A DNA stretch of 64,000 bases from positions 124,001 through 188,000 of the forward strand of contig NZ_JAQGLB010000009.1 of the NCBI RefSeq assembly GCF_027853965.1, in the 5' to 3' direction. Position numbers and translations under genes: made by a program. Position 1 is the first letter of the stretch. Every line of letters starts with the position of its first letter. Source of the stretch: Saccharopolyspora indica. Its GTDB lineage: Bacteria > Actinomycetota > Actinomycetes > Mycobacteriales > Pseudonocardiaceae. This document shows, piece after piece, positions 54,059 through 62,717 of this stretch. Under the pieces are notes generated by a model. The model was not told the origin of the DNA, did no database searches, and worked only from the letters and a program-made list of their open reading frames with translations.

Positions 54059-57000
54059 ATGCAGTCCGACCGGAATCAGGTTCACCAGGAAGCGACGGCC
54101 TCCGGTGAGGCCCGGATCTACCAAGCGGCCGGAAGTCAGTACTTCGAGCACCACGAGCACTACGAGCACGGTGTCCGCCGCGCGGAACCGGCAACGGCGG
54201 CGGAAACGTGTCCCTATCCCACGGACATGGCGGCGTTTCGCGCTGAGGACGCCGAGTGGTTCTTCGGGCGGGACCGGCTGACCGCACAACTCGTGGAACG
54301 TGTGGACCACCGGGTGCGCGCCGGTGGCGGCCCGCTGATCGTGGTCGCGCCCTCGGGTGCCGGGAAGTCCTCACTGCTGCAGGCCGGTCTGATTCCCAAG
54401 CTGATCCAGGGCGCTCTGCCGGGCTCGCAGCACTGGCCGGGGCTGCTGCTGACCCCGACCGCCCGACCGGTGACGGCGCTGGCCAGCCAGATTGCGGCCT
54501 TGACGGACGCTGATCCCGACGAGGTGGCCGAGCAGATCGAGCAAGCCCCGGAACAGTGCGCCGAAAGCGTGCGTGCGCTGCTTCGAGCCCGGACGAAGCA
54601 GAACGGCACCGGGAAACTGCGCCTGGTGGTCATCGTGGACCAGCTCGAAGAACTGTTCACGATGTGCGGCGAACAGCGGCAGCGGCACGACTTCCTGGAC
54701 CTGATCGCACACCTGACGCGCAACGGTGCGAACGGCGAAGAACCGGTGGCCGTGGCCGTGTACGGCCTGCGCTCGGACTTCTACACGCACTGCACGGACT
54801 TCCCCGACCTCCGCGCAGCCCTGCAGGACGGCCAGCTGGTGCTCGGCCCGATGTCGCCGGAGGAACTTCGCGCGGCGATCCTGAACCCGGCCGAGCGGGC
54901 CGGGTTGCGAGTCGACGCGGGGCTGGTCGACGTGCTGCTGCGCGATCTCGGCGCGACCGCGGGTGAAGGCTATGAGATCGGCCGCCTTCCGCTGCTGGCG
55001 CACGCGTTGCGAGCCACCTGGCTGGCGCGGCACGGCACCGCGTTGACCGTGGACGGCTACCGGCAGACCGGCGGTATCCGGGATGCCGTGTCCACCACCG
55101 CCGAACGTGCTTTCGCGGGGTTGAACCCCGCGCAGCAGCGCGCCACCCGGATGTTGTTCCTCCGGTTGGTCAAGATCGGCGACGGCACCGAAGACACCCG
55201 ACGGCGCATACCCCATGCGGACCTGCGCAGCGGCGGCACCGATCCCGAGACGGTGCAGACCGTGCTGGACGTGTTCACCCGTGACCGGCTGCTCACCCAG
55301 GGGCGGAACACTGTCGAGATCACCCACGAAGTCCTGCTGCGGGCGTGGCCGCGCCTGCGGGACTGGATCGACGAGGACCGTGCGGGCAACCTGGTCCGCC
55401 AGCAGCTCGACGAAGCCGCCACGGCATGGCGCAACGAAGACCGCGACGCCGATGCGCTGTACCGCGGAACCCGCCTGAAGACGGCCCGGGAGCAGTCCCG
55501 GACCGGGCGGGGACACGATGACCTCAGCCCAGGAGCCCGCGAATTCCTCGACGCGTCCATTCGGCACGAACGCCGTGGCGGCCGACGCCGCCGGCGGCAG
55601 CTGACGGCGGTGTCCGTGCTGACCGTGCTCGCGCTGATCGCCTCCGTCGTCGCCGTCCTCGGCCAGAGGGCCGCCAGCGAACGTGACGTCGCCGCGGCCG
55701 GGCAGCTGGTCAGCGAAAGCCTGAACCCGTCCACGGAGCCGATGCTCTCGAAGCTGGAGAGCCTCGCGGCGTGGGAAATCAACCCGTCGTCCGATGAAGT
55801 CCGCTACGCCATCAAGGTCGCCGCTGCCAATCCCGAGTACTCGCTACCAGCTCTGAGTGACCTCGCCGGCCAGGTCGGTTCGGTGGCGTACAGCCCGGAC
55901 GGAATGACCATTGCCGCCGTCGTCGACGGGAGTGCGTATCTGTGGGATGTCGCCACCGGCCGCCAGGTCGGTCCCGCCTTGGGCACCTCCGTCGGTTCGG
56001 TGGCCTTCAACCTGGACGGGACGATTCTCGCCACCGGCTCCGCTGGCCGGGGCGCGCAGTTGTGGGATGTTACGACCGGCCACCAGATCGGTCCCGTCTT
56101 GGACAGCGACAGCCAGGTGTATTCGGTGGCCTTCAGCCGGGACGGCAAGCTTCTTGCCACCGGTGCCGCCAACAACTCTTCCGGGGCGCGATTGTGGGAT
56201 GTCGGGACCGGTCGGCAGATCGGCCCCACCTTCGACAGCGACAGCCAGGTGTATTCGGCGGTGTTCAGCCCGGACGGCAAGACCCTCGCGACCGGCACCC
56301 AAGGTGCGGGTGCCCGGTTGTGGGATGTCGGGACCGGTCAGCAGATCGGCCCCCAGCTCGGCGACACCACCGTCGAGTCGGTGGCGTTCAGCCGTGGGGG
56401 CGAAACCCTCGTCACGGCCACCGGCGATGGCGCGCAGCTGTGGGACCGCGCCACTGGCCAGCAGATCGGCCCCACCCTCAGCAGCGCAGGCAACGTTGAA
56501 GAGGTGGCGTTCAGCCCCGATGGCACAACCGTCGTCACCGCCACTGCTACCGCCGTCAGGACGAGCTTCAACGCTCCCCCCAGCGGGGGAGGTGCGCAGC
56601 TGTGGGATGTTGCGACCGGACGCCAGATCGGCCCGACCTTGGACGACACCACCACCGTCTATTCGGCGGCTTTCAGCCCGGACGGCAGCACGCTCGTCAC
56701 CGGCGTTGGTTCCGAAACCGGTGGCGGTGTGCGGTTGTGGAACCTCGCCGCCAGCCGGCAGATCGGCCCCACCCTCGACGGCAGCAGTTATGCCCGCTCG
56801 GTGGCGTTCAACCGGGACGGCACGGCTCTCGCCGCCGGCATGTTCCGCGGTGGTGCCCGGTCGTGGAATGTTGCGACCGGCAGCCAGGTTCGCTCTGTAC
56901 TCGGCGACAGCACCGTCCTCTCGGTGGCTTTCAGCCCGGACGGCAACACGCTCGTCACCGGCGCTGATTCCGAAACCGGCGGCGGCGCGCGGTTGTGGAA

Positions 57001-57760
57001 CCTCGCTACCGGCCAGCAGATCGGTCCCGTCCTCGGCGGTCCCAACACCGTCAGTTCGGTGGCGTTCAGCAAGGACGGCGACACCCTCGCCACCAGTCTC
57101 GGCGACGAAGGTGTGCGGCTGTGGGATGTTGCGACAGGTCGCCAGATCGGTCCCACCTTCGGCGAATCGGGCTCGATGGATGTGGACGCGGTGGCCCTCA
57201 GTCCCGATGGCAAGACCCTCGCCGCTGCCATGGGCTCGGCCATGGGTGTGCAGCTGTGGGATGTTGCGACCGGTCGCCCGGTCGGCGCTGCTCTCGGCAG
57301 TGCAACGGTGAACTCGGTGCAGTTCAGTCCGGACGGCGAGACTCTTGCCACCGGCCTCCTCCTCGGGGGTGCGCAGTTGTGGGATGTCGCGACGGGTCAA
57401 CGGATCGGCCCCACCCTCGGAAGTGGTGGTCTTGTTTCGGTGGCGTTCAGCCCGGATGGCGAGACTCTCGCCGCTACCGCCGACGCCACCAACGGTGGCG
57501 GCGTGCAGTTGTGGGATGTTGCGACCGGTCGTCAGATCGGTCCTACCGTCGGCAACAGCGTTCTCGTTTCGGTGGCGTTCAGCCCGGATGGCAGAACCCT
57601 GGCCACCGCCGACCCCTACGTGGGCGCGCAGTTGTGGAACGTGGACTACCTGGTCGATTTCCAGCGGGTGGTGTGCGACGAGGTAGGTGGATTCCTGACG
57701 TCTGAGTTCTGGGAACGGCACGTGCCACCGGGGCCTGCCTATCGCAATGTCTGTGCGTGA
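54059..57760 (+). CDS. nSTAND-type NTPase with membrane segment and 14 WD40 repeats (NLR-like)
   Basis: A 1233-residue protein. It starts with the ARIYQAAGSQYFEH motif (18-31) and a His-rich stretch. The nSTAND1-type NTPase follows: CPYPTDMAAFRAEDAEWFFG (51-70), Walker A APSGAGKSS (Lys103), Walker B VVIVDQLEELF (Asp194), and the helical HEVLLRAWPRLRDWI region near 425. One membrane helix is at ~515-536 (LTAVSVLTVLALIASVVAVL). WD40 repeats run from ~600 to 1205: 14 units, enough for two seven-bladed propellers, with near-identical WDVATGRQIGP blades. ATG 54059, or GTG 54050 overlapping the upstream stop (GTGA). STAND proteins are ligand-triggered switches, often in defence or cell death; the trigger is unknown. 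Confidence 0.9.
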   Translation: MQSDRNQVHQEATASGEARIYQAAGSQYFEHHEHYEHGVRRAEPATAAETCPYPTDMAAFRAEDAEWFFGRDRLTAQLVERVDHRVRAGGGPLIVVAPSGAGKSSLLQAGLIPKLIQGALPGSQHWPGLLLTPTARPVTALASQIAALTDADPDEVAEQIEQAPEQCAESVRALLRARTKQNGTGKLRLVVIVDQLEELFTMCGEQRQRHDFLDLIAHLTRNGANGEEPVAVAVYGLRSDFYTHCTDFPDLRAALQDGQLVLGPMSPEELRAAILNPAERAGLRVDAGLVDVLLRDLGATAGEGYEIGRLPLLAHALRATWLARHGTALTVDGYRQTGGIRDAVSTTAERAFAGLNPAQQRATRMLFLRLVKIGDGTEDTRRRIPHADLRSGGTDPETVQTVLDVFTRDRLLTQGRNTVEITHEVLLRAWPRLRDWIDEDRAGNLVRQQLDEAATAWRNEDRDADALYRGTRLKTAREQSRTGRGHDDLSPGAREFLDASIRHERRGGRRRRRQLTAVSVLTVLALIASVVAVLGQRAASERDVAAAGQLVSESLNPSTEPMLSKLESLAAWEINPSSDEVRYAIKVAAANPEYSLPALSDLAGQVGSVAYSPDGMTIAAVVDGSAYLWDVATGRQVGPALGTSVGSVAFNLDGTILATGSAGRGAQLWDVTTGHQIGPVLDSDSQVYSVAFSRDGKLLATGAANNSSGARLWDVGTGRQIGPTFDSDSQVYSAVFSPDGKTLATGTQGAGARLWDVGTGQQIGPQLGDTTVESVAFSRGGETLVTATGDGAQLWDRATGQQIGPTLSSAGNVEEVAFSPDGTTVVTATATAVRTSFNAPPSGGGAQLWDVATGRQIGPTLDDTTTVYSAAFSPDGSTLVTGVGSETGGGVRLWNLAASRQIGPTLDGSSYARSVAFNRDGTALAAGMFRGGARSWNVATGSQVRSVLGDSTVLSVAFSPDGNTLVTGADSETGGGARLWNLATGQQIGPVLGGPNTVSSVAFSKDGDTLATSLGDEGVRLWDVATGRQIGPTFGESGSMDVDAVALSPDGKTLAAAMGSAMGVQLWDVATGRPVGAALGSATVNSVQFSPDGETLATGLLLGGAQLWDVATGQRIGPTLGSGGLVSVAFSPDGETLAATADATNGGGVQLWDVATGRQIGPTVGNSVLVSVAFSPDGRTLATADPYVGAQLWNVDYLVDFQRVVCDEVGGFLTSEFWERHVPPGPAYRNVCA

Positions 57761-57865
57761 TCATCGGCGGCGCGGAAGGGCGGAGTGGCGAGTTCTCCGC
57801 TGTTGTGGCGAGCAGGCAGGGCCGCCGTGTACGCGGGGGTGAGCCGAAGCTGCGTGATCGAGGTG

Positions 57866-57963
57866 GTGGGCGTCGTGCATCTCCCGAACGGGTGGCGTTC
57901 GGGCGCTTGAAAATCTTTCGGTGGGCGGATTCCACACCATCGGGCTGAATTCATGTCCACAGT
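57866..57963 (+). repeat. Right copy of the 98-bp flanking duplication
   Basis: Five differences from 53201-53298. It carries a headless degV tail (VGVVHLPNGWRSGA and stop) that belongs to no open gene, and the intergenic bases up to TGTCCACAGT. Intact comEA starts 61 bp later. The 105 bp between the STAND stop and this repeat hold nothing recognisable. Confidence 0.9.
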
Positions 57964-58023
57964 GGTCAGTTTGATGAAAAATTGAGCTGCACAACGTCTT
58001 TCGTCTGCTCTACCTTCGTCGCC

Positions 58024-58806
58024 ATGTTCGACGTACAAGCATTCCGCGCAGCTGGTGAGCCCGACGAAGTCCTCGATCCGCGAAGCAGGTTGCAGACCCT
58101 GCGCCGGTCCGCTGCCCGCGACGACGCGGCGGACCGGGCCGGGCCCGATTATTCGGTGGGACCACCGGAACCGGTGCCGCGCACCCGCGTGCGCAGGCTC
58201 GCCGAGCGATGGCTGCCCGAGTCCCTGCTGCGGTCCAGAGTGGACCCCGGCCGGGCTGGTGTGCTCGCGATCGCCCTGGTGGCCGTCGTCGTGCTGCTCG
58301 GGGTGGCCGCGATGGCGTGGACATCGCGATCGGCCGCCGAACCGGCACCGCCGCCGGTCCTGCCACCGCCGCTGCCGGTGACCACCGCGGCCGAACCGGA
58401 TCTCGTGATCAGCGTCGTCGGCCAGGTCGACCGCCCGGGTCTGGTCACGGTCGAACCCGGCAGCCGGGTCGCCGACGCGGTCGCCGCCGCCGGCGGTGCG
58501 CTGCCGGACACCGATCTGACCGGGCTCAACCTCGCCCGCCGCCTGACCGACGGCGAGCAGCTCTACGTCGCCGTGCCGGTCCCGCCGCAGGCCCAGGCGG
58601 GGCAGGCCGGTGACGGGAAGGTCGATCTGAACACCGCGACGGAGGAGGAACTCGATGAACTGCCAGGCGTCGGCGAGGTCACCGCCAAGCGGATCGTGCA
58701 GTGGCGGTCCGAGCACGGCCGGTTCGAGTCGGTGGAGCAGCTGCGGGAGGTGGGCGGGATCGGCAGTTCCCGCTTCGCCCGGCTGCGGGAGTTGGTGCGG
58801 GTGTGA
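58024..58806 (+). CDS. comEA: ComEA family DNA-binding protein (SLBB + helix-hairpin-helix)
   Basis: A 260-residue protein. The polar N-terminus (about 75 residues) is followed by one membrane helix (~78-98, VLAIALVAVVVLLGVAAMAW), a Pro-rich linker, an SLBB domain (~125-185: VVGQVDRPGLVTVEPGSRVA) and a helix-hairpin-helix end (VDLNTATEEELDELPGVGEV). It would hold double-stranded DNA outside the membrane for ComEC. ATG 58024; no strong ribosome site. The stop overlaps comEC (GTGA). Natural transformation is not established in these genera. Confidence 0.94.
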   Translation: MFDVQAFRAAGEPDEVLDPRSRLQTLRRSAARDDAADRAGPDYSVGPPEPVPRTRVRRLAERWLPESLLRSRVDPGRAGVLAIALVAVVVLLGVAAMAWTSRSAAEPAPPPVLPPPLPVTTAAEPDLVISVVGQVDRPGLVTVEPGSRVADAVAAAGGALPDTDLTGLNLARRLTDGEQLYVAVPVPPQAQAGQAGDGKVDLNTATEEELDELPGVGEVTAKRIVQWRSEHGRFESVEQLREVGGIGSSRFARLRELVRV

Positions 58807-61154
58807 GCACCGGATTCGACCTCCGGCTCGCGCCGACCGCGGCCGCGGTCTGGGCGGCGACGCTGGTCGGTCTGCTGGCCGGGTGGCTCGCGGCGGTGGT
58901 GGCGGCGGCCTTCGCGCTGCTGGTGGTGCCCCTGGTGTGGCGGGCTTCGCGGAGTCGGGCCTGGGCCAGGGCGACGCTGGTGGTCGTGCTGCTGGCGGGC
59001 GTCGCCGCAGCAGGCATGGCCGTCCGCGGCCAGCACGCCGAGCACCACCCGGTGCGCCAGGCCGCCCACCACGGCGAGCGGGTGACGGCACGGGTGACCT
59101 TGACCAGTGCGCCGATCCCGTTGCGCGGCCCGTCATTCGGAGCGCAGCGAGCGCAGGACCGCGCTCTGGTCCGGGCGGTGCTGGAGACGGCCGAGGTAGC
59201 GGGCAGGCACGTGCGGAGCGGTGGCGCAGTGGTGCTGCTGGTGCCGACCGAGCAGTGGCGCGACCTCATCGCCGGGCAGCGCGTGACGGTCCGCGGCAAG
59301 GCCGCACCACCGCGGTCGGGTGAGCTCACGATCGCCGCGCTGCAGGTGTTCGGGGCGCCCACCGACGTCGCTGCGCCACCGGGTTGGCAGCGGGCTGCGG
59401 CGGACCTGCGGGAGGGGCTGCGCCGAACGACGGCGGACGAGCTGAGCCCGGCCGCCGCCGGGCTGCTGCCCGGCCTGGTCGTCGGGGACACCAGCGCACT
59501 GCCGCCGGAAGTGGCGCAGGACTTCGAAACCGCAGGCCTCACGCATCTCATGGCTGTTTCGGGAGCCAACCTGGCGATCGTGTGCGGCACCGTGCTCCTG
59601 GTGCTGCACCTGATCGGCGCCGGACCGGTGCTGTCGGTGCTGGGCTCGGGTGCGGCGCTGATCGGCTTCGTGGTCCTGGCCGGTCCGGAGCCCAGCGTGC
59701 TGCGCGCGGCGGCGATGGGTGCGGTCACCCTGCTGGCGCTGGTGCTGGGCAGGCGGCGCTCGGCGCTGCCCGTCCTGTCGGCGAGCGTGATCGGTTTGCT
59801 GCTGCTGTTGCCGGAGCTGGCCACGAGCGCCGGGTTCGCCCTGTCCGTTGCGGCCACGGCCGGGCTGGTCGTGCTGGCGCCGGCGTGGACGGCCGCGCTG
59901 CGGGACCGCGGTGTTCCGATCGGCGTTGCCGAGGCCATCGCGGTTCCGCTGGCCGCGCACGTCGTCACGGCTCCGCTGGTCGCGGCGCTGTCCGGGACGG
60001 TCAGCCTGGTCGCGGTACCGGCGAACCTGCTGGCCGGTCCGGTCGTCGCACCGGCGACCGTGTTCGGAGTGCTCGCGACGGTGGTCGCGCCGCTCTCCGG
60101 GTGGCTGGCAGGGGCGTTCTGCTGGCTGGCCGCGCCAGAGCTGGAGTGGCTGGCGCTGGTGGCCGACTGCGCGGCTGCCGTCCCCGGCGGCTCGTTCGAG
60201 TGGTTGCCCGGCACCGCCGGTGGGCTGCTGCTGGCGCTCCCGGTCGTCGTCGGCCTGATCGTGTTGCGGCGCAAGCGGTTCCGTGTCCTGGCCGCGGTGG
60301 CCGTGCTGGTGGTGGTGCTCGTGCTGGTGCCGGTGCGCAGCGCCGTGTCCGGCTGGCCGGCGCCCGGCTGGAGCATGGTCGCCTGCGACGTCGGCCAGGG
60401 CGACGGGCTGGTGCTCTCCACCGGGCGGCCGGAAGAAGCCGTGGTGGTCGACACCGGCCCGGACCTCGAACGGTCCGCGGCGTGCCTGGAGCGGTTGGGA
60501 GTGCGCCGGATCCCGCTGGCGGTGCTGACGCACCTGCACGCCGATCACGTCAGCGGGCTCACCGGCCTGCTGGGCAGGTTCTCGGTCGGCGCGGTGGCGG
60601 TGGGGCCGCTGCGAGAACCGGCGTGGGCGATGCGGGAGGTGGTGCGAGACGCCCGGACGCACCGGGTTCCGGTCGTGCCGATGCAGGCCGGGCAGCGGGC
60701 GAGCTGGCCGGGCCTGGTGCTCGACGTGCTCGCCCCGGACCCGGAGCTGGCCCGGGCGCAAACGGCGGAGGACGCCAACGACGCATCGATCGTGCTGCTG
60801 GCCACCACACCGGCCGGGCGATTGCTGCTCACCGGCGACATCGAGCTGCCCGCCCAGGGCGGGCTCGTGGCCTCCGGGCTGGACCTGCGAGCCGATGTGC
60901 TCAAGGTCCCGCACCACGGATCTCGGTACACCACACCGAGATTCCTGAACGCGGTCCGCCCGAGGACGGCGTTGATCAGCGTCGGCGACGGGAACAGCTA
61001 CGGACACCCGAGCCCGTTCGTGGTGGACGTGCTCACCCGCGCGGGCGCGGAAGTGCTGCGCACCGATCAGGAAGGAGATATCGCGATCCTGCCGGGCCCG
61101 AACGGTCCCCGGCACGTCTCACGAGGAGATCCGCTGCGCGCGGTGGACCGCTGA
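58803..61154 (+). CDS. comEC: ComEC/Rec2 family competence protein
   Basis: A 783-residue membrane protein for uptake of single-stranded DNA. It has an N-terminal DUF4131-type part with two or three helices, the Competence domain (GLLPGLVVGDTSALPPEVAQ, GLTHLMAVSGANLAIV) with about eight helices to ~510, and a C-terminal metallo-beta-lactamase domain (VACDVGQGDGLVL, LTHLHADHVSG, VLKVPHHGSRY). All three parts are present and length is normal. The GTG overlaps the comEA stop. A strong hairpin follows. Confidence 0.96.
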   Translation: MSTGFDLRLAPTAAAVWAATLVGLLAGWLAAVVAAAFALLVVPLVWRASRSRAWARATLVVVLLAGVAAAGMAVRGQHAEHHPVRQAAHHGERVTARVTLTSAPIPLRGPSFGAQRAQDRALVRAVLETAEVAGRHVRSGGAVVLLVPTEQWRDLIAGQRVTVRGKAAPPRSGELTIAALQVFGAPTDVAAPPGWQRAAADLREGLRRTTADELSPAAAGLLPGLVVGDTSALPPEVAQDFETAGLTHLMAVSGANLAIVCGTVLLVLHLIGAGPVLSVLGSGAALIGFVVLAGPEPSVLRAAAMGAVTLLALVLGRRRSALPVLSASVIGLLLLLPELATSAGFALSVAATAGLVVLAPAWTAALRDRGVPIGVAEAIAVPLAAHVVTAPLVAALSGTVSLVAVPANLLAGPVVAPATVFGVLATVVAPLSGWLAGAFCWLAAPELEWLALVADCAAAVPGGSFEWLPGTAGGLLLALPVVVGLIVLRRKRFRVLAAVAVLVVVLVLVPVRSAVSGWPAPGWSMVACDVGQGDGLVLSTGRPEEAVVVDTGPDLERSAACLERLGVRRIPLAVLTHLHADHVSGLTGLLGRFSVGAVAVGPLREPAWAMREVVRDARTHRVPVVPMQAGQRASWPGLVLDVLAPDPELARAQTAEDANDASIVLLATTPAGRLLLTGDIELPAQGGLVASGLDLRADVLKVPHHGSRYTTPRFLNAVRPRTALISVGDGNSYGHPSPFVVDVLTRAGAEVLRTDQEGDIAILPGPNGPRHVSRGDPLRAVDR

Positions 61155-61168
61155 GCCATGTCCGTTGT

Positions 61169-61210
61169 GGACGGTGCGCGGCGCCGTCTCGGTGGCGCCG
61201 CGCACCGTCC
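61169..61210. terminator. Perfect 17-bp hairpin between convergent comEC and thrC
   Basis: GGACGGTGCGCGGCGCC and its exact complement enclose an 8-base loop. It lies 14 bp after comEC and 8 bp from the thrC stop, so it can end transcripts from both sides. Confidence 0.85.
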
Positions 61211-61218
61211 AGCCGGAG

Positions 61219-62475
61219 TTACAGGCCGAGGGCCTGGTTGACGGCCTCGGTCGTCGGCGCCACGGTGGCCTTCGGGCCGATCTGGTCCTGGACCGCGTCC
61301 AGGGTCTTCAGCCCGTCACCGGTGATCAGCAGGACGGTCTCGGCATCCGGGTCGATCTGGCCGGCCTCGATGAGCTTCTTCGCGGTGGCCACGGTGACCC
61401 CACCGGCGGTCTCGGCGAAGATGCCCTCGGTGCGGGCCAGCAACCGGATACCGGCGCGCACCTCGTCGTCGGTGACGTCCTCGATGGCGCCGTTCGTCTT
61501 GCGCACGATGTCCAGGACGTACGGGCCGTCGGCGGGCGCGCCGATGGCCAGCGAGCGTGCGATGGTGTCCGGACGCACCGGCTGCACCACGTCGTGCCCG
61601 CCCTTGTACGCGGTGGACACCGGGGAGCAGCCGGTGGCCTGCGCGCCGAAGATCCGCACCGGGCTCGGCTCCACCAGGCCGACCTGGCCGAGCTCGTTGA
61701 ATCCCTTGTAGACCTTGGTCAGCTGCGAGCCGGAGGCGATCGGCACCACGATCTGCTCGGGGATGCGCCAGCCGAGCTGCTCGGCGACCTCGAAGGCCAG
61801 CGTCTTGGAGCCCTCGGAGTAGTAGGGGCGGACGTTGACGTTGACGAACGCCCAGTCCTCGTGCTCGCCGGCCAGCTCGGTGGCCAGGCGGTTGACGTCG
61901 TCGTAGTTGCCGTCGACGGCGAGCAGCGAGCCGTCGTAGACCGCGCTCATCAGGATCTTGGCGCGTTCCAGGGTCTTCGGCACCAGCACCACGGAATCCC
62001 AGCCGGCGCGGGCGGCGGCCGCGGCCACCGCGTTGGCCAGGTTCCCGGTCGACGGGCAGGCCAGCACCTTGAAGCCGAACTCGCGGGCGGCGGCCAGCGC
62101 GACGGCGACCACCCGGTCCTTGAACGAGTGCGTCGGGTTGCCGGTGTCGTCCTTGATCCAGATCCGCTTGACCCCCAACGCCTTCGCGAGGTTGTCGGCG
62201 CGGATCAAGCGCGTACAGCCGGGGTCGGTGTTCGGGTGCTCCTCGACGTTGGAGGGCACCGGGAGCAGCTGCTTGTAGCGCCAGATCGACCGGGGGCCGG
62301 CTTCGATGTCCTCGCGGCGGATCCGCGGGAAGTCGTAGGCCACTTCCAGCGGGGAGAAGTCTTCGAGGGAGACGAACTCGGGGGCCAGCGGCTGCCGGTG
62401 CCCCTCTTCCTTGGACACCAGTTCGACGGCGTTGCCCAGGTCGTAGGTCTTCTGGGCAGGGGCAGCAGCGGTCAT
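61219..62475 (-). CDS. thrC: Threonine synthase
   Basis: A 418-residue PLP enzyme that turns O-phosphohomoserine into threonine. The PLP lysine is in NPTHSFKDR near residue 108, followed by PSTGNLANAVAAAAARAG, the phosphate-binding VPIASGSQLTKVYKGF and ETAGGVTVATAKKL. An N-terminal arm of ~70 residues precedes the core. ATG at 62475 with a GGAGAGG ribosome site. The 5' leader holds a SAM-I riboswitch whose P1 stem runs into the ribosome site, so expression should fall when SAM is high. It stands alone between comEC and holA, away from hom or thrB. Confidence 0.95.
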   Translation of the reverse strand: MTAAAPAQKTYDLGNAVELVSKEEGHRQPLAPEFVSLEDFSPLEVAYDFPRIRREDIEAGPRSIWRYKQLLPVPSNVEEHPNTDPGCTRLIRADNLAKALGVKRIWIKDDTGNPTHSFKDRVVAVALAAAREFGFKVLACPSTGNLANAVAAAAARAGWDSVVLVPKTLERAKILMSAVYDGSLLAVDGNYDDVNRLATELAGEHEDWAFVNVNVRPYYSEGSKTLAFEVAEQLGWRIPEQIVVPIASGSQLTKVYKGFNELGQVGLVEPSPVRIFGAQATGCSPVSTAYKGGHDVVQPVRPDTIARSLAIGAPADGPYVLDIVRKTNGAIEDVTDDEVRAGIRLLARTEGIFAETAGGVTVATAKKLIEAGQIDPDAETVLLITGDGLKTLDAVQDQIGPKATVAPTTEAVNQALGL

Positions 62476-62489
62476 CGCGAGGTCCTCTC

Positions 62490-62619
62490 CTCATCTGTCC
62501 CGCGGACGGGTCGGAATTGGCACCGCTTTCGCCGGAGACCTCGCGGAAGAAGACACGATTCGCCGGACGAACGGTTGCCGGGGCTTCATCGGGCCGTTCC
62601 CTCTGCCCCTCTGGATGAG
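62490..62619 (-). ncRNA. SAM-I (S-box) riboswitch in the thrC leader
   Basis: Read on the minus strand. P1 is CTCATC (62619-62614) with GATGAG (62495-62490). Conserved core blocks follow in order: CCAGAGGGGCAGAGGGA, CGGCCCGATGAAGCC, CCGGCAACC, then GCGGTGCCAATTCC and GGACAGATGAG. These match the SAM-I aptamer. The 3' side of P1 touches the ribosome site GGAGAGG (62490-62484), which points to translational rather than terminator-based control. Confidence 0.88.
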
Positions 62620-62717
62620 CTATTCGGTTGTGCCCGCAACGCTAATGGATCGCGCGCGGTTCTGGCCAGGCCGATCCAGATGCCGGGAACGTCGCGGGTG
62701 CGTGGGACGATGCCTGC

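Noticed and set aside
55861..57650. Regular ~125-bp repeats considered as a CRISPR array or satellite
   Set aside because: The period and spacing follow codon-level WD40 blades in an open reading frame; no short constant direct repeat with unique equal-length spacers.
53246..58023. Island considered as a prophage or integrative conjugative element
   Set aside because: No integrase, excisionase, replication or conjugation gene, and no tRNA; the flanking repeat is duplicated chromosomal sequence rather than a typical att core.
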